Positions 1-8,115 of a stretch of 64,000 bases of DNA are shown here, one piece after another. How positions within the stretch are numbered: position 1 is the stretch's first letter; the number at the start of each line of letters is the position of its first letter. The position numbers and the translations under genes were made by a program. The DNA is from Paenarthrobacter ureafaciens (GTDB taxonomy: Bacteria > Actinomycetota > Actinomycetes > Actinomycetales > Micrococcaceae). The notes under the pieces were generated by a model. The model was not told the origin of the DNA, searched no databases, and was given only the letters and a program-made list of their open reading frames with translations. The stretch is from contig NZ_SBHM01000007.1 in the NCBI RefSeq assembly GCF_004028095.1, positions 2,790,001-2,854,000 of the forward strand. Direction: 5' to 3'.

Positions 1-984
1 GCCGGTGGCGCAGATGTAGAACCACAGCGGGACCAGGATGCCCCACAGTCCCACCTGCATCAGGTCCAGGACGATGATCAGCGCGGCCATCACCAGCATG
101 AAGAGTGTGGCTCCGGCAACAATCCACTGCGGTGCCACCCGCTTGATGAGCCGGGAACTGATCTGCACGCCTGCCACGATGCCCAGTGAATTGACGCCGA
201 ACAACAGGCCGTACTCCTGGGCGGAGAAGTCGTAAATGTCCTGGAAGAGGAACGTCGAGGCAGACAAGTATGCGAACAGGCCGCCGAAGTTCAGGCTTCC
301 CACCATCAGCATGCCCACGAAGATACGGTCCGTCAGCACCTTCTTGTAGCGCTGGCGGACAGTGACGTCGGACTTTCCGCGCTGCTCGGCCGGAAGGGTT
401 TCCTTGATGAAGAAGATGGCCGCCAGGATCACCAGCGTGCCGTAGCAGGCAAGGAAGTAGAAGATGCCGGGCCACGGGAGCACCAGCAGCAATTGGGACC
501 CGATGATCGGGGCAAGGATGGGAGCCAAACCGTTCACGAGCGACATGCGCGAGAACATCCGGACCATGGCGTAGCCGTGGAAGAGGTCACGGACCATCGC
601 CATTGCCACCACGCCGCCGCCGGCCGCGCCGATGCCCATCAGCACGCGGAACAGGGAGAGGACGCCGATGTCCGTGGAAAGGGCGGCGCCCAGAGAGGAA
701 CCGATGTGAAGCGCCGTCGCAAGAATCAGCGGCAACCTGCGACCGAATTTGTCGCTGAAGGGCCCCACCACCAGTTGTCCCAGGCCGAACCCGACCGTGG
801 TGCCGGTCAGTGTCAGCTGGATAGCGGCCGCGGAGACGTCGAAGCTCTCCTCAAGCGCGGGAAACGCCGGCAGGTAGAGGTCTACCGTGAAGGGGCCCAA
901 AGCCGTCAATGCACCGAGGAGCAGGATATAGACAAGCTTTTCGCGTCGGCTCAGGGAATCGCCCGGAGTGAGGTGATGGGTCAC
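1..984 (-). CDS. Bcr/CflA-type MFS drug exporter (3' end outside window)
   Basis: Read from the reverse complement; the frame stays open from a GTG at 984 to the window edge, about 328 codons, so the C-terminus is missing. The N-terminus runs VTHHLTPGDSLSRREK and then enters the first helix with the family-typical stretch GPFTVDLYLPAFP. The loop between helices 2 and 3 carries GPFSDKFGRRLPL, the MFS signature, and hydrophobic helices follow throughout. Bcr/CflA members are proton-driven 12-helix exporters of drugs such as bicyclomycin or of small metabolites; the substrate here is unknown. GTG is chosen because AGGATGG lies a suitable distance upstream and the nearby ATGs are out of frame. 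It is divergent from the gene at 1163. Confidence 0.85.
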   Translation of the reverse strand, partial: MTHHLTPGDSLSRREKLVYILLLGALTALGPFTVDLYLPAFPALEESFDVSAAAIQLTLTGTTVGFGLGQLVVGPFSDKFGRRLPLILATALHIGSSLGAALSTDIGVLSLFRVLMGIGAAGGGVVAMAMVRDLFHGYAMVRMFSRMSLVNGLAPILAPIIGSQLLLVLPWPGIFYFLACYGTLVILAAIFFIKETLPAEQRGKSDVTVRQRYKKVLTDRIFVGMLMVGSLNFGGLFAYLSASTFLFQDIYDFSAQEYGLLFGVNSLGIVAGVQISSRLIKRVAPQWIVAGATLFMLVMAALIIVLDLMQVGLWGILVPLWFYICATG

Positions 985-1162
985 GATTATCCATCCTATG
1001 GTGAAACATCATATTTATGGGCCCATGGCGGGCGCGCCGCAGGCTCGATGGCTGAAGTTCAGCACGAACCTGAATGATAGTTTTGAGGACAAGTGCCTGC
1101 GGCGTGCTGTTTGGCCGCTTTCACCCATCACGAAGCCCAGAGGAAGCAGTTAGGCGGAACCC

Positions 1163-2011
1163 ATGAGCGGACGTCACACCAGTCGGACCGGCAAAGGCCC
1201 AGCCATCCGTAGTTTGCCGAAGACCCTCAAGCTCGTTGCCCGTTTGGCACCCAGGCAACTGAATGACGAACTGGCGCTGGCCAGGGTCGAACTGAAACGC
1301 AAAGCCGCACAGGTAGGTGTGGCGGGTGCGTTCTTCGGCGTTGCCCTCGTCTTCCTGATGCTCCTGGTCATTGCACTGGTGGTGGCAGCCATCCTCGGCC
1401 TTGCCACCATTATGCCCGGATGGCTCGCAGCCCTGATCGTTGCTGCGGTGTTCCTGCTGATTGTTGCCCTGGGTGCCTTGATAGGCACCGCCAAGTTCAG
1501 GGCAGCCATGCCGCTGGTTCCGGAGGATACTATCCGCGGGATCAAGCATGACCTGGGCATTGCCAAGGAAGGCTCGGCCTTCGATGAGTCCATCCTTGAT
1601 CCCAATTCCCCCGCAGCCAAGGCGGCCAAGGCCCAAAAGGAAGCTGAAGCGCAAAAAGCGAAGGCTGAGAAAGCGGCCAAGGAGGCCGCCAAGGACGCCG
1701 ATGCCGCCAAGGCACCCACCGAAGCTGAACTGCGGCGCCGGCTGGACAAGCGCCGCGAGCACCTTACCGGTGTCCGCGACGAACTTGGCGAGGAGCTTGA
1801 CGTCAAGAAGCAGGGGCAGGCATTGCTGGAGACTGCCAACCAGAAACTGCAGGAAGGCCGTGAATTTGCGGCCGCCAAGTTCGCCGCTGCCGGCGAATCG
1901 GTTCCCGAGGACTTCACCGGGCGCCTTGCCGCCCGCTGGAAGGACCTCGTGGCGTTTGCTGCCGCTGCCGCCGTCTTCGTGGTTGCGCTACGGAAGCTGC
2001 TCAAGAAGTAA
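1163..2011 (+). CDS. Phage-holin-family / DUF3618-like membrane protein
   Basis: 282 residues. Residues about 15-110 resemble the actinobacterial phage holin superfamily III module (Phage_holin_3_6): a basic amphipathic stretch (LAPRQLNDELALARVELKRKAAQ) followed by two adjacent membrane helices. A long Ala/Lys/Glu-rich, probably coiled-coil linker follows (about 150-195), then a DUF3618-like segment (LRRRLDKRREHLTGVRDELGEELD) and a final helix ending in KKLLKK-type basic residues. Despite the family name, such genes are chromosomal and are not evidence of lysis; a membrane-organising role is a guess. The ATG at 1163 follows AGGCGGAA. A 178-base divergent intergenic region separates it from the MFS gene. 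Confidence 0.7.
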   Translation: MSGRHTSRTGKGPAIRSLPKTLKLVARLAPRQLNDELALARVELKRKAAQVGVAGAFFGVALVFLMLLVIALVVAAILGLATIMPGWLAALIVAAVFLLIVALGALIGTAKFRAAMPLVPEDTIRGIKHDLGIAKEGSAFDESILDPNSPAAKAAKAQKEAEAQKAKAEKAAKEAAKDADAAKAPTEAELRRRLDKRREHLTGVRDELGEELDVKKQGQALLETANQKLQEGREFAAAKFAAAGESVPEDFTGRLAARWKDLVAFAAAAAVFVVALRKLLKK

Positions 2012-2058
2012 AAGCTTGCGGCAGTAACGCACACACTGAAGTAGAGGAGGGGGACATC

Positions 2059-2685
2059 ATGAGGCTGATCGGTGCAGGGTCACGCCCCGACCGTCCCCAA
2101 GTGGACCACGACCTCATCGTCACCGTCCCGAACATCCTGACGGTCCTGCGCTTCATGGGTGTCCCGCTCTTCGTCTGGCTTGTCCTGTCCCAGCGGGAGT
2201 ACGGCTTTGCCGTGCTGGTCCTGGTGGTCATGGGCAGCACCGACTGGGTGGACGGCTACATCGCCCGGCGTTTCGACCAGACCTCCAAGCTTGGCCGGAT
2301 ACTGGATCCGATGGCGGACCGGGCAGCCCTCATAGCGGTGGCCGTCACCCTGGCGGTTGCCGGCGTCGTGCAGTGGTGGTACCTGGCCGCGCTGGTGGTT
2401 CCGGACATCATCCTGGCCACTGCCTCCCTGATCTACTTCCGCAGCCACCCGGACCTCCCCGTGAGCGTCGTCGGTAAGATCCGTACGGCGTTGTTGCTGC
2501 TGGGCACTCCGTTGTTGGTGCTTTCCAAACTCCAGATTCCCTTCACTGACGTGTACTTCGTGGCGGCGTGGACGTTCCTTGGCCTTGGCCTGGTGGGGCA
2601 CTGGATCGCCGCCTACAACTATTTCTGGGCCATCCTGCGGAAAGGCAAGGACCTGCAAAGCGAAGACGACGGCGGGCACGGCTGA
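2059..2685 (+). CDS. CDP-alcohol phosphatidyltransferase family protein
   Basis: 208 residues with several membrane helices. The CDP-alcohol phosphotransferase signature D-x2-DG-x2-AR-x8-G-x3-D-x3-D is complete: D62, D65-G66, A69-R70, G79, D83, D87. The family transfers a phosphatidyl group from a CDP-linked donor to an alcohol at the membrane; PgsA-like (glycerol phosphate) and cardiolipin- or inositol-type acceptors cannot be told apart from sequence alone. The ATG follows GAGGAGGGGGACATC, a strong ribosome site. The TGA stop overlaps the ATG of the next gene by one base, so the two are translationally coupled. Confidence 0.85.
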   Translation: MRLIGAGSRPDRPQVDHDLIVTVPNILTVLRFMGVPLFVWLVLSQREYGFAVLVLVVMGSTDWVDGYIARRFDQTSKLGRILDPMADRAALIAVAVTLAVAGVVQWWYLAALVVPDIILATASLIYFRSHPDLPVSVVGKIRTALLLLGTPLLVLSKLQIPFTDVYFVAAWTFLGLGLVGHWIAAYNYFWAILRKGKDLQSEDDGGHG

Positions 2686-3587
2686 TGGTCTGGCTTGCGG
2701 TCGTCCTGGCAGTGCTTGGCGCATTTTTCCTCGCCATCGGTGCCCAGCGGCAGGGCAGTGCGGTCAAAGCCGATACCGGCGGCCTCGCCCTCAGCTCCAA
2801 CGGGTTCCTGCGCCTGCTCCGTAACCCGCGGTGGATGTTCGGCCTCCTGCTGCTGGCGCTGGGCATGGCAGCGAACGCGGTGGCCCTCGTCTCGGCGCCT
2901 TTGACCGTGGTGCAGCCCATCGGCGCGATTGCGCTGGTGATCACCACTGTGGTGAACGCAAAGGACCAAGGCCTCAGCATCAACCGCGCCACGGTAGTGG
3001 CCATCACTGCGTGCGTCACGGGATCGGCATTGTTCGTGCTGCTGGCGGTGACGGTAACGCAGGAAAACCACCACGTGAGCGCCGAGGACGAGCTGACCAT
3101 CGTCTTGCTGCTGGCCCTGGCCGTCGGTTTGTTCGGGACACTGGCCGTGCTTTTCAAGCACAGGATGAGCGCCTTCATCTACATTATTGGGGCAGGTGTC
3201 CTGTTCGGTTTTGTCGCCGTTCTGACGCGGATCATCGGCAAGCACCTGCTGGATCCCAACGGGCTGTTCCTGCTCAACGTCCAGTGGTACACGCTGATCG
3301 CCATCGCCGCCGCGGGCGGACTCGGTTCCTGGTTTGTGCAGAGCGCCTACTCGAGCGGACCGCCGGACCTGGTCATTGCAGGATTGACCGTCATCGACCC
3401 CATGGTGGGCATTGCCATCGGCATCATCATCCTGGGTGAGCTTCGTCCCGATGTCCACACCGTCATGGCAATCGCCATGGCTGCGGCGGCCGTCCTTGCT
3501 ATCGTGGGGGTAATCGCCCTGAGCCGCCATCACCCGGAAGTTACCAAGCGCAAGAAAGAAGCCAAGGGACCTCACCGGAAGGCCTAG
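2685..3587 (+). CDS. DMT-superfamily (EamA/NIPA-like) transporter
   Basis: About 300 residues, almost entirely hydrophobic, with about nine or ten membrane helices arranged as two related halves. The segment APLTVVQPIGAIALVITTVVNA and the second-half LIVIDPMVGIAIGIIILGE-like stretch are typical of drug/metabolite transporters; the arrangement also recalls NIPA-type magnesium transporters. An open frame extends upstream to 2568, but the ATG at 2685 is the likely start because it overlaps the preceding stop (TGATG) and begins directly at the first helix (MVWLAVVLAVLG). It is probably co-transcribed with the phosphatidyltransferase. The substrate is unknown. Confidence 0.75.
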   Translation: MVWLAVVLAVLGAFFLAIGAQRQGSAVKADTGGLALSSNGFLRLLRNPRWMFGLLLLALGMAANAVALVSAPLTVVQPIGAIALVITTVVNAKDQGLSINRATVVAITACVTGSALFVLLAVTVTQENHHVSAEDELTIVLLLALAVGLFGTLAVLFKHRMSAFIYIIGAGVLFGFVAVLTRIIGKHLLDPNGLFLLNVQWYTLIAIAAAGGLGSWFVQSAYSSGPPDLVIAGLTVIDPMVGIAIGIIILGELRPDVHTVMAIAMAAAAVLAIVGVIALSRHHPEVTKRKKEAKGPHRKA

Positions 3588-3697
3588 GGGGTAAGCAGTA
3601 CCTTGTGCCACCGCTTCGGCGGTCCGGCAAAACCGGCGACACCGCAGCATAGCCACCTTCCATGCTGTCCGCACCGTGACCATCAGGAGTTCTCCAC

Positions 3698-4894
3698 GTG
3701 ACCATTCCCGACACCAATAAACCCCTTACCATCCTGATTGCGGCGGACACATACCCCCCGCACGTCAACGGAGCAGCCCAGTTCGGGTACCGCCTGGCCA
3801 AGGGAATGACGGCGCGTGGACACAATGTGCACGTCCTGGCGTGCCGGCAGGACAAGGGCAAGAGCTTCACGGAGTTCCGGGATGAAGCCACGGTGCACCG
3901 GCTTCGTTCGCACAGCGTTCCCACGCACGAATACTTCCGCATCTGCTTCCCGTGGGAGATCAAGAAGGAAATCAGCCTTCTTTTCGACAAGGTCCAGCCT
4001 GACGTCGTCCACATCCAGAGCCACTACATGATCGGCGAGCATGTCCTCTATGAGGCTGTAAAGCGCGGTGTGCGGATCGTGGCCACCAACCACTTCATGC
4101 CTGAAAACCTGAACCCGTTCCTGCCCTTCCCACAGTGGTTCAAGGACATCGTCGGACGGATCTCGTGGAAGGACATGGGCAAGGTGATGGGCAAGGCGGA
4201 CGTCGTCACCACGCCAACGCCCCTCGCGGCAAAGGCGATGCACCAGCACGCCTTCCTTCGCAAGGTCCTGCCGTTGTCCAACGGCATCGACTCGGCCGCC
4301 TATGAGCTGCAGCCCGGAGAGACCGTTGAGCGGCCTGCGCATCCCACCGTGCTCTTCGTCGGTCGCCTCGCCGAAGAAAAGCATGTGGACGTGCTCATTG
4401 ACGCCGTCTCCAAGACCCCGCGCGAATTGAACGTGCACCTTGAGATCGTGGGAGGTGGCGAAGTCCGCCCGGCACTGGAAGCGCAAGTGTCAAAGCTCGG
4501 ATTGCAGGATCGCGTGAAGTTCCTGGGCCTGGCCAGTGATGAAGAATTGCGGGAGGCCTACATCAAGGCCGATGTCTTCTGCATGCCTGGAACCGCGGAG
4601 CTCCAGTCCTTAGTAACGCTCGAAGCCATGTCTGCGTCCACGCCTGTGTTGCTGGCGAACGCCATGGCGCTGCCGCACTTGGTCCGCGACGGGGAGAACG
4701 GCTACCTGTTCACCCCGAATGACAGCAACGAACTGGCCGCGAAGATCACCGAGCTGGTGAAGCTTCCCGAGGACCAGTTGCGTGCCATGGGCAAGGTCAG
4801 CCGCGAGATGGTGGAACCGCACAGCATCAACAGCACCCTGCAGACTTTCGAGGACCTGTACCGGGGCGCGAGCTATGACGACATGGTGGTGTGA
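3698..4894 (+). CDS. Glycosyltransferase family 4 protein
   Basis: 398 residues with the GT-B fold of GT4 retaining enzymes. The N-terminal half shows the acceptor-side loop (ADTYPPHVNGAAQFGYRLAKG) and VVHIQSHYMIG; the C-terminal half shows the nucleotide-sugar part, with VGRLAEEKHVDVLIDA and the EX7E motif in AELQSLVTLEA. The family includes the PimB/MgtA-type mannosyltransferases of actinobacterial glycolipids, which is one plausible role given the phosphatidyltransferase upstream; the actual donor and acceptor are not determined. The GTG start at 3698 is preceded by CAGGAG at a normal distance. The 110 bases before it contain only a small TTCG-loop hairpin (3610-3623). Confidence 0.85.
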   Translation: MTIPDTNKPLTILIAADTYPPHVNGAAQFGYRLAKGMTARGHNVHVLACRQDKGKSFTEFRDEATVHRLRSHSVPTHEYFRICFPWEIKKEISLLFDKVQPDVVHIQSHYMIGEHVLYEAVKRGVRIVATNHFMPENLNPFLPFPQWFKDIVGRISWKDMGKVMGKADVVTTPTPLAAKAMHQHAFLRKVLPLSNGIDSAAYELQPGETVERPAHPTVLFVGRLAEEKHVDVLIDAVSKTPRELNVHLEIVGGGEVRPALEAQVSKLGLQDRVKFLGLASDEELREAYIKADVFCMPGTAELQSLVTLEAMSASTPVLLANAMALPHLVRDGENGYLFTPNDSNELAAKITELVKLPEDQLRAMGKVSREMVEPHSINSTLQTFEDLYRGASYDDMVV

Positions 4895-4977
4895 CCGGAG
4901 CACTGCCTTCCAGCTATTAGTATTGCTAGAGTGCTTTGCCCTCCAAACGTCTTTCATGGCGGATTGAAGGGCTTCAC

Positions 4978-5051
4978 GGGGCTATAGCTCAGCTGGTTAG
5001 AGCGCGGGACTCATAATCCTAAGGTCCTCGGTTCAAGTCCGAGTAGCCCTA
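4978..5051 (+). tRNA. tRNA with CAU anticodon (probably Ile2, possibly elongator Met)
   Basis: The cloverleaf can be drawn directly: acceptor stem GGGGCTA (4978-4984) pairs with TAGCCCT (5044-5050), the D arm is GCTC...GAGC, the anticodon loop is CTCATAA, and the T arm is CTCGG-TTCAAGT-CCGAG. The discriminator base is A5051 and CCA is not encoded. The first 28 bases are as I recall them for actinobacterial tRNA-Ile(GAT), and the loop and the GGTCC variable region resemble E. coli ileX, which favours Ile2 (C34 modified to lysidine by TilS). Automated tools often label such genes tRNA-Met, and the anticodon alone cannot decide. The anticodon stem is weak (C-A and G-T pairs at its base). Confidence 0.9.
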
Positions 5052-5058
5052 CATCACG

Positions 5059-5101
5059 GGAGCCGTGGTTGACGTCCGGGAGGTCAACCACGGCTCCTTT
5101 T
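5059..5101 (+). terminator. Intrinsic terminator after the tRNA
   Basis: A perfect 15-bp stem (5059-5073 with 5083-5097; arm GGAGCCGTGGTTGAC) with a short loop is followed by TTTT. It ends tRNA transcription, and it also lies just past the 3' end of the minus-strand helicase gene. Confidence 0.9.
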
Positions 5102-5138
5102 GTATCTCCTGGTGATTCGGAGCCAGGGCAGCGGATGC

Positions 5139-7955
5139 TTAGTTGTCCAAGGCGTGCGACAACGCCTGCCGGATCCGTGCCTCCTCACGGCTGCCCGTAG
5201 TAGCCAGGCGGATGAGAGGAAGCCCGTGCGCCGCACAGATGGCATTCTTTTGGGCGTCACGCACCCGCTGGACGGCATTGTTCTCGTGGAATTCGAAGCC
5301 ATCGACCTCTACTGCCAGGACTGCCTGCCGCGTGATGCGGTTGTAAATCACGAAGTCGAAAGTAGCTCCGTTGTTGATGTAGCTGATGTGCTCCGGTGTG
5401 AGCGCCGTGGTAGCCCGCAGCAAACTCTTCAAGAGGACCTGGGGCGCCAACGCAAGGTCGGTGAACGGGGCTTCTGTGAGTATTTCGCTCAACACCGTGT
5501 GAATGATGTTCTCCGAAGCAAACGCTGAATCCTTCTTGAGCCTGTCCGCGAGGGGTTGCAGCACCGCCGAGTACTCCCTGTAGAGCAAATCGAATACCGA
5601 CACGACCGTGCTCTCGACCACTCCTTCACCCGGATTGCTGTAGCGGATGAACAGGACGAGGTCCCGGAGGTTGCGGCTTTGGGGCACCATGTCGTAATTG
5701 GTGACCAACACGAACCGCTTCGTGGCCCGCGAGACAGCCACGTTGACGAGGTTGGGATCATCGACGAACTGTATTCCGCGGTGACCCTCTGCGGTTTCAT
5801 CGACGACTGTGCTCATGATGACCACTTCCTTCTCCCGGCCTTGGAACTTGTGGACCGTGTCCGCCTGGACGTCATTGATCAAGGCATCGTCCGTCTGGAT
5901 GCGCTCGAGGAGGGCGTCCGTTATCTTGTCCACCTGCCGGCGGTAGGGACTAATGACGCCGATGTTCTCCCGGCGCACGTCCTGGCAGAAGTCGCGGAGT
6001 ACCTCCTTCGCGATGACCTCCGCTTCGCGTTGATTCGTGCGGCCTCCGGAGCTATGGGCCCGCATGTGGTTGCCGGCCGTGGTCCGGACGACTACCAGGG
6101 CTGGGTGGTGTCGTGGACCCGCTGGAGGGACCGGTATCAATTGACCGTCGTAAAACTTCTTGTTGCAGAAGTCGATGATGGCGGGGTCGCAGCGATAGTG
6201 TTCCCGGAGCATGGTGCGGGGGAGTGATGGCCCGTACGCCGCGATGACGGCGGAGAGGATGCTGTGCCGTTTGTAATCGAAGTGGGGGACCGGAGGGGTT
6301 TTGGCGGCCCTGATTGGGGTGGCTATGTGCTGAAGTTGCTTCAGATCGCCAACGATCACTACGTTCCTGGCACATGACAATGCCAGCCCGGCAGCGAGCA
6401 GATCCACCTGCGAGGCTTCATCGATAATCAGATAGTCCAGCAACTGCCCTCTTGGGACGTTCCGGCGGAGGGAGTGGCATGTGCTGAGAAGTACCGGGTA
6501 GTCGGCAGTAAAGTCTGCGAACTGCTTGTTATAGGTTTCCTTGGCGTAGATCCGCCGTGGCATGGCCATGTACCGCCGGCGGAGCAGTCCCTCCAAGCGC
6601 CGCTTGGAAGAGCTGCAATATTCCGTCTGAACGTGGGCATACTCCGAAGAAGCTAACAGCCCGGAAGCCTTCTCCACCTGTTTCTCAAGCTCGGCGACTT
6701 TGAGATCGTAGAAGGCCTGGTGGAGGCTAAGGACTGTGTTGCTGTCGCCCAGGTCCAGTTGGCTAAGACGTCCATATCGAAGTCGAAGCCGGAGCCGGCG
6801 GATGAACTTCCCCAGCCTGCCAGGGGCTGGCGGTGCAGAGACCGTTTCAGCCAGGAACCGCAGTACCTGGCCGGAGGTTTGCAGACGCGAAAGGCCCTCC
6901 AACTCCGGCAAGTCTGCCCGGTCCACGCTTAGCAGGAAGTGATCCCGTTCAAGCTGGAAAGCATCCAGCTCCTGTTGCCACAGTGCCAGCTGCCGGGATG
7001 TCTCCTGCAGCGTCCGCAATTGCCGGGTGGAACTTTCCAGATCTTCATTCGGGATCTCTTCAGGTATGGGACCACGGAGCCAGGCGTCCAGGTCGGAGTT
7101 CCGTTCACCTTGGCGAAGGAAGAACTCATCCCTTTTGTCCTGGCGGCCGAGGTCGGCCACGATATGTCCCAGACCATGATCAATGAGTTTGTCGCGGACG
7201 TTCTCCACCGCTGCGTTGTTCAAGGAGGCAACTCCGACGGTCTTCCCTTGAACGCTGACCAGGTTGGCTATCAGGTTCACAATCGTCTGTGTCTTGCCTG
7301 TCCCCGGAGGGCCGTCAATAACGGAGATCCGGTTTCCGAGCGCCATGACCAAGGCGTCGCGCTGGCTGATATTGGATGAGAACGGCTCCAGTACTGGGGC
7401 GGCGGGATCTACGGACATTGGGGGCCTGCCCTCAAGTAAGAGCCGCAAGGCGCTGTCAGCAGGGATGTCCTTGAAGTTCGAATACTCACGACGAAGGAAA
7501 TCGTTCGGCGCCAGGTTGGCGGCGAGGTCCCGCCAATAGTCCAGTACTGCTTCTGCTGCCTGGACCTCTTCCGGCTTTCTGGTCACCCTCAATTGGGTCT
7601 CAGGGCATGTCGTGTACCCGTCGCCTGACTCGCTGCTGTAGAAGACCCGAAACCAGGACTCGCGCCCGCCCGGAAAGCGGAGGACCTCCGTGACGCCCTG
7701 AATGGTGCCGCCCCGAATCTGTACCACGTCCGCGCGATGGATAACGATGACCTCCGGATTGCCAAGGACGACGACGTTCGTCGCCGCATAGCGGTAACTC
7801 CTGCCGCCATTCCGTGAACCCAAGGTCACGTTGATGACGTTTCCGGCTTCGTGGTACGCCAGCACCTGGGCTGTCTTGTCGTCAAACCCGCCCCGCTCCT
7901 TGTTGCGGATGAGGACTACTTCCTGACGTGGATCGATCATGGCTGCCCCAATCAT
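5139..7955 (-). CDS. SF1 (Upf1/DNA2-like) helicase fused to a C-terminal nuclease-like domain
   Basis: 938 residues. The N-terminal ~190 residues are unrecognised and partly beta-rich. Walker A GPPGTGKT is at 215-222; the split helicase core then gives LIIDEASQVD (Walker B with a DEAS box), VGDLKQLQ, the motif IV-V region (GVISPYRRQVDKI, VQADTVHKFQGREKEVVI) and VNVAVSRAT (motif VI). This set defines the Upf1/DNA2/RecD-like SF1B group. The last ~90 residues (FDFVIYNRITRQAVLAVEVDG...RVRDAQK) resemble a DUF2726/DUF559-type PD-(D/E)xK endonuclease, with D, ExD and a trailing K in order. The gene sits alone, directly after a tRNA, and two 60-base lines I counted had about half G+C, below its neighbours, which suggests horizontal acquisition. 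Defence or DNA/RNA repair is inferred only. A second possible start is the ATG at 7940. Confidence 0.75.
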   Translation of the reverse strand: MIGAAMIDPRQEVVLIRNKERGGFDDKTAQVLAYHEAGNVINVTLGSRNGGRSYRYAATNVVVLGNPEVIVIHRADVVQIRGGTIQGVTEVLRFPGGRESWFRVFYSSESGDGYTTCPETQLRVTRKPEEVQAAEAVLDYWRDLAANLAPNDFLRREYSNFKDIPADSALRLLLEGRPPMSVDPAAPVLEPFSSNISQRDALVMALGNRISVIDGPPGTGKTQTIVNLIANLVSVQGKTVGVASLNNAAVENVRDKLIDHGLGHIVADLGRQDKRDEFFLRQGERNSDLDAWLRGPIPEEIPNEDLESSTRQLRTLQETSRQLALWQQELDAFQLERDHFLLSVDRADLPELEGLSRLQTSGQVLRFLAETVSAPPAPGRLGKFIRRLRLRLRYGRLSQLDLGDSNTVLSLHQAFYDLKVAELEKQVEKASGLLASSEYAHVQTEYCSSSKRRLEGLLRRRYMAMPRRIYAKETYNKQFADFTADYPVLLSTCHSLRRNVPRGQLLDYLIIDEASQVDLLAAGLALSCARNVVIVGDLKQLQHIATPIRAAKTPPVPHFDYKRHSILSAVIAAYGPSLPRTMLREHYRCDPAIIDFCNKKFYDGQLIPVPPAGPRHHPALVVVRTTAGNHMRAHSSGGRTNQREAEVIAKEVLRDFCQDVRRENIGVISPYRRQVDKITDALLERIQTDDALINDVQADTVHKFQGREKEVVIMSTVVDETAEGHRGIQFVDDPNLVNVAVSRATKRFVLVTNYDMVPQSRNLRDLVLFIRYSNPGEGVVESTVVSVFDLLYREYSAVLQPLADRLKKDSAFASENIIHTVLSEILTEAPFTDLALAPQVLLKSLLRATTALTPEHISYINNGATFDFVIYNRITRQAVLAVEVDGFEFHENNAVQRVRDAQKNAICAAHGLPLIRLATTGSREEARIRQALSHALDN

Positions 7956-8032
7956 TCTTGCCCTTAAGCCCCGAGGCTACTGGCAGGAGTCCCACTCCGG
8001 AGGGAAGACATTGCCCGAAGCGGGGGAGTGAG

Positions 8033-8056
8033 GTATGTTACTGACCAGTAACATAC
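8033..8056. promoter_or_regulatory. Perfect palindromic operator before the acyl-CoA dehydrogenase gene
   Basis: Two 11-base arms (GTATGTTACTG and its exact complement) are separated by AC; the core is GTTA-N8-TAAC at 8037-8052. The size and symmetry suit a TetR-family dimer. It lies 60 bases upstream of the start codon at 8116, in promoter position. The same GTTA-N8-TAAC geometry occurs twice at 29.7 kb. Confidence 0.7.
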
Positions 8057-8115
8057 CCGTCGGTAACTTGCCGAACCCGTCTTGGTCGCTGTGGACCAAT
8101 CCAGGAGGAGAGAAC

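Noticed and set aside
493..1077. 194-codon plus-strand frame over the first kilobase.
   Set aside because: It is the complement of the MFS gene; its translation is His/Arg/Gly-rich without domains, while the minus frame gives a clear transporter.
1163..2011. Prophage lysis gene suggested by the holin family name.
   Set aside because: No phage structural, lysin or integrase genes are near; the family is a chromosomal actinobacterial one.
1174..2034. 286-codon minus-strand frame opposite the holin-like gene, and other long antisense frames such as 8038-9498, 17767-19746, 20144-21586 and 55635-57254.
   Set aside because: High G+C at third positions opens antisense frames; all lie over strong family matches on the other strand and have low-complexity translations.
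7965..7990. Possible second half of a tRNA attachment site (GGCTACT-like, inverted) upstream of the helicase gene.
   Set aside because: Only about ten scattered matching bases to the reversed tRNA 3' end, no exact block, and no integrase nearby; not a supportable att duplication.
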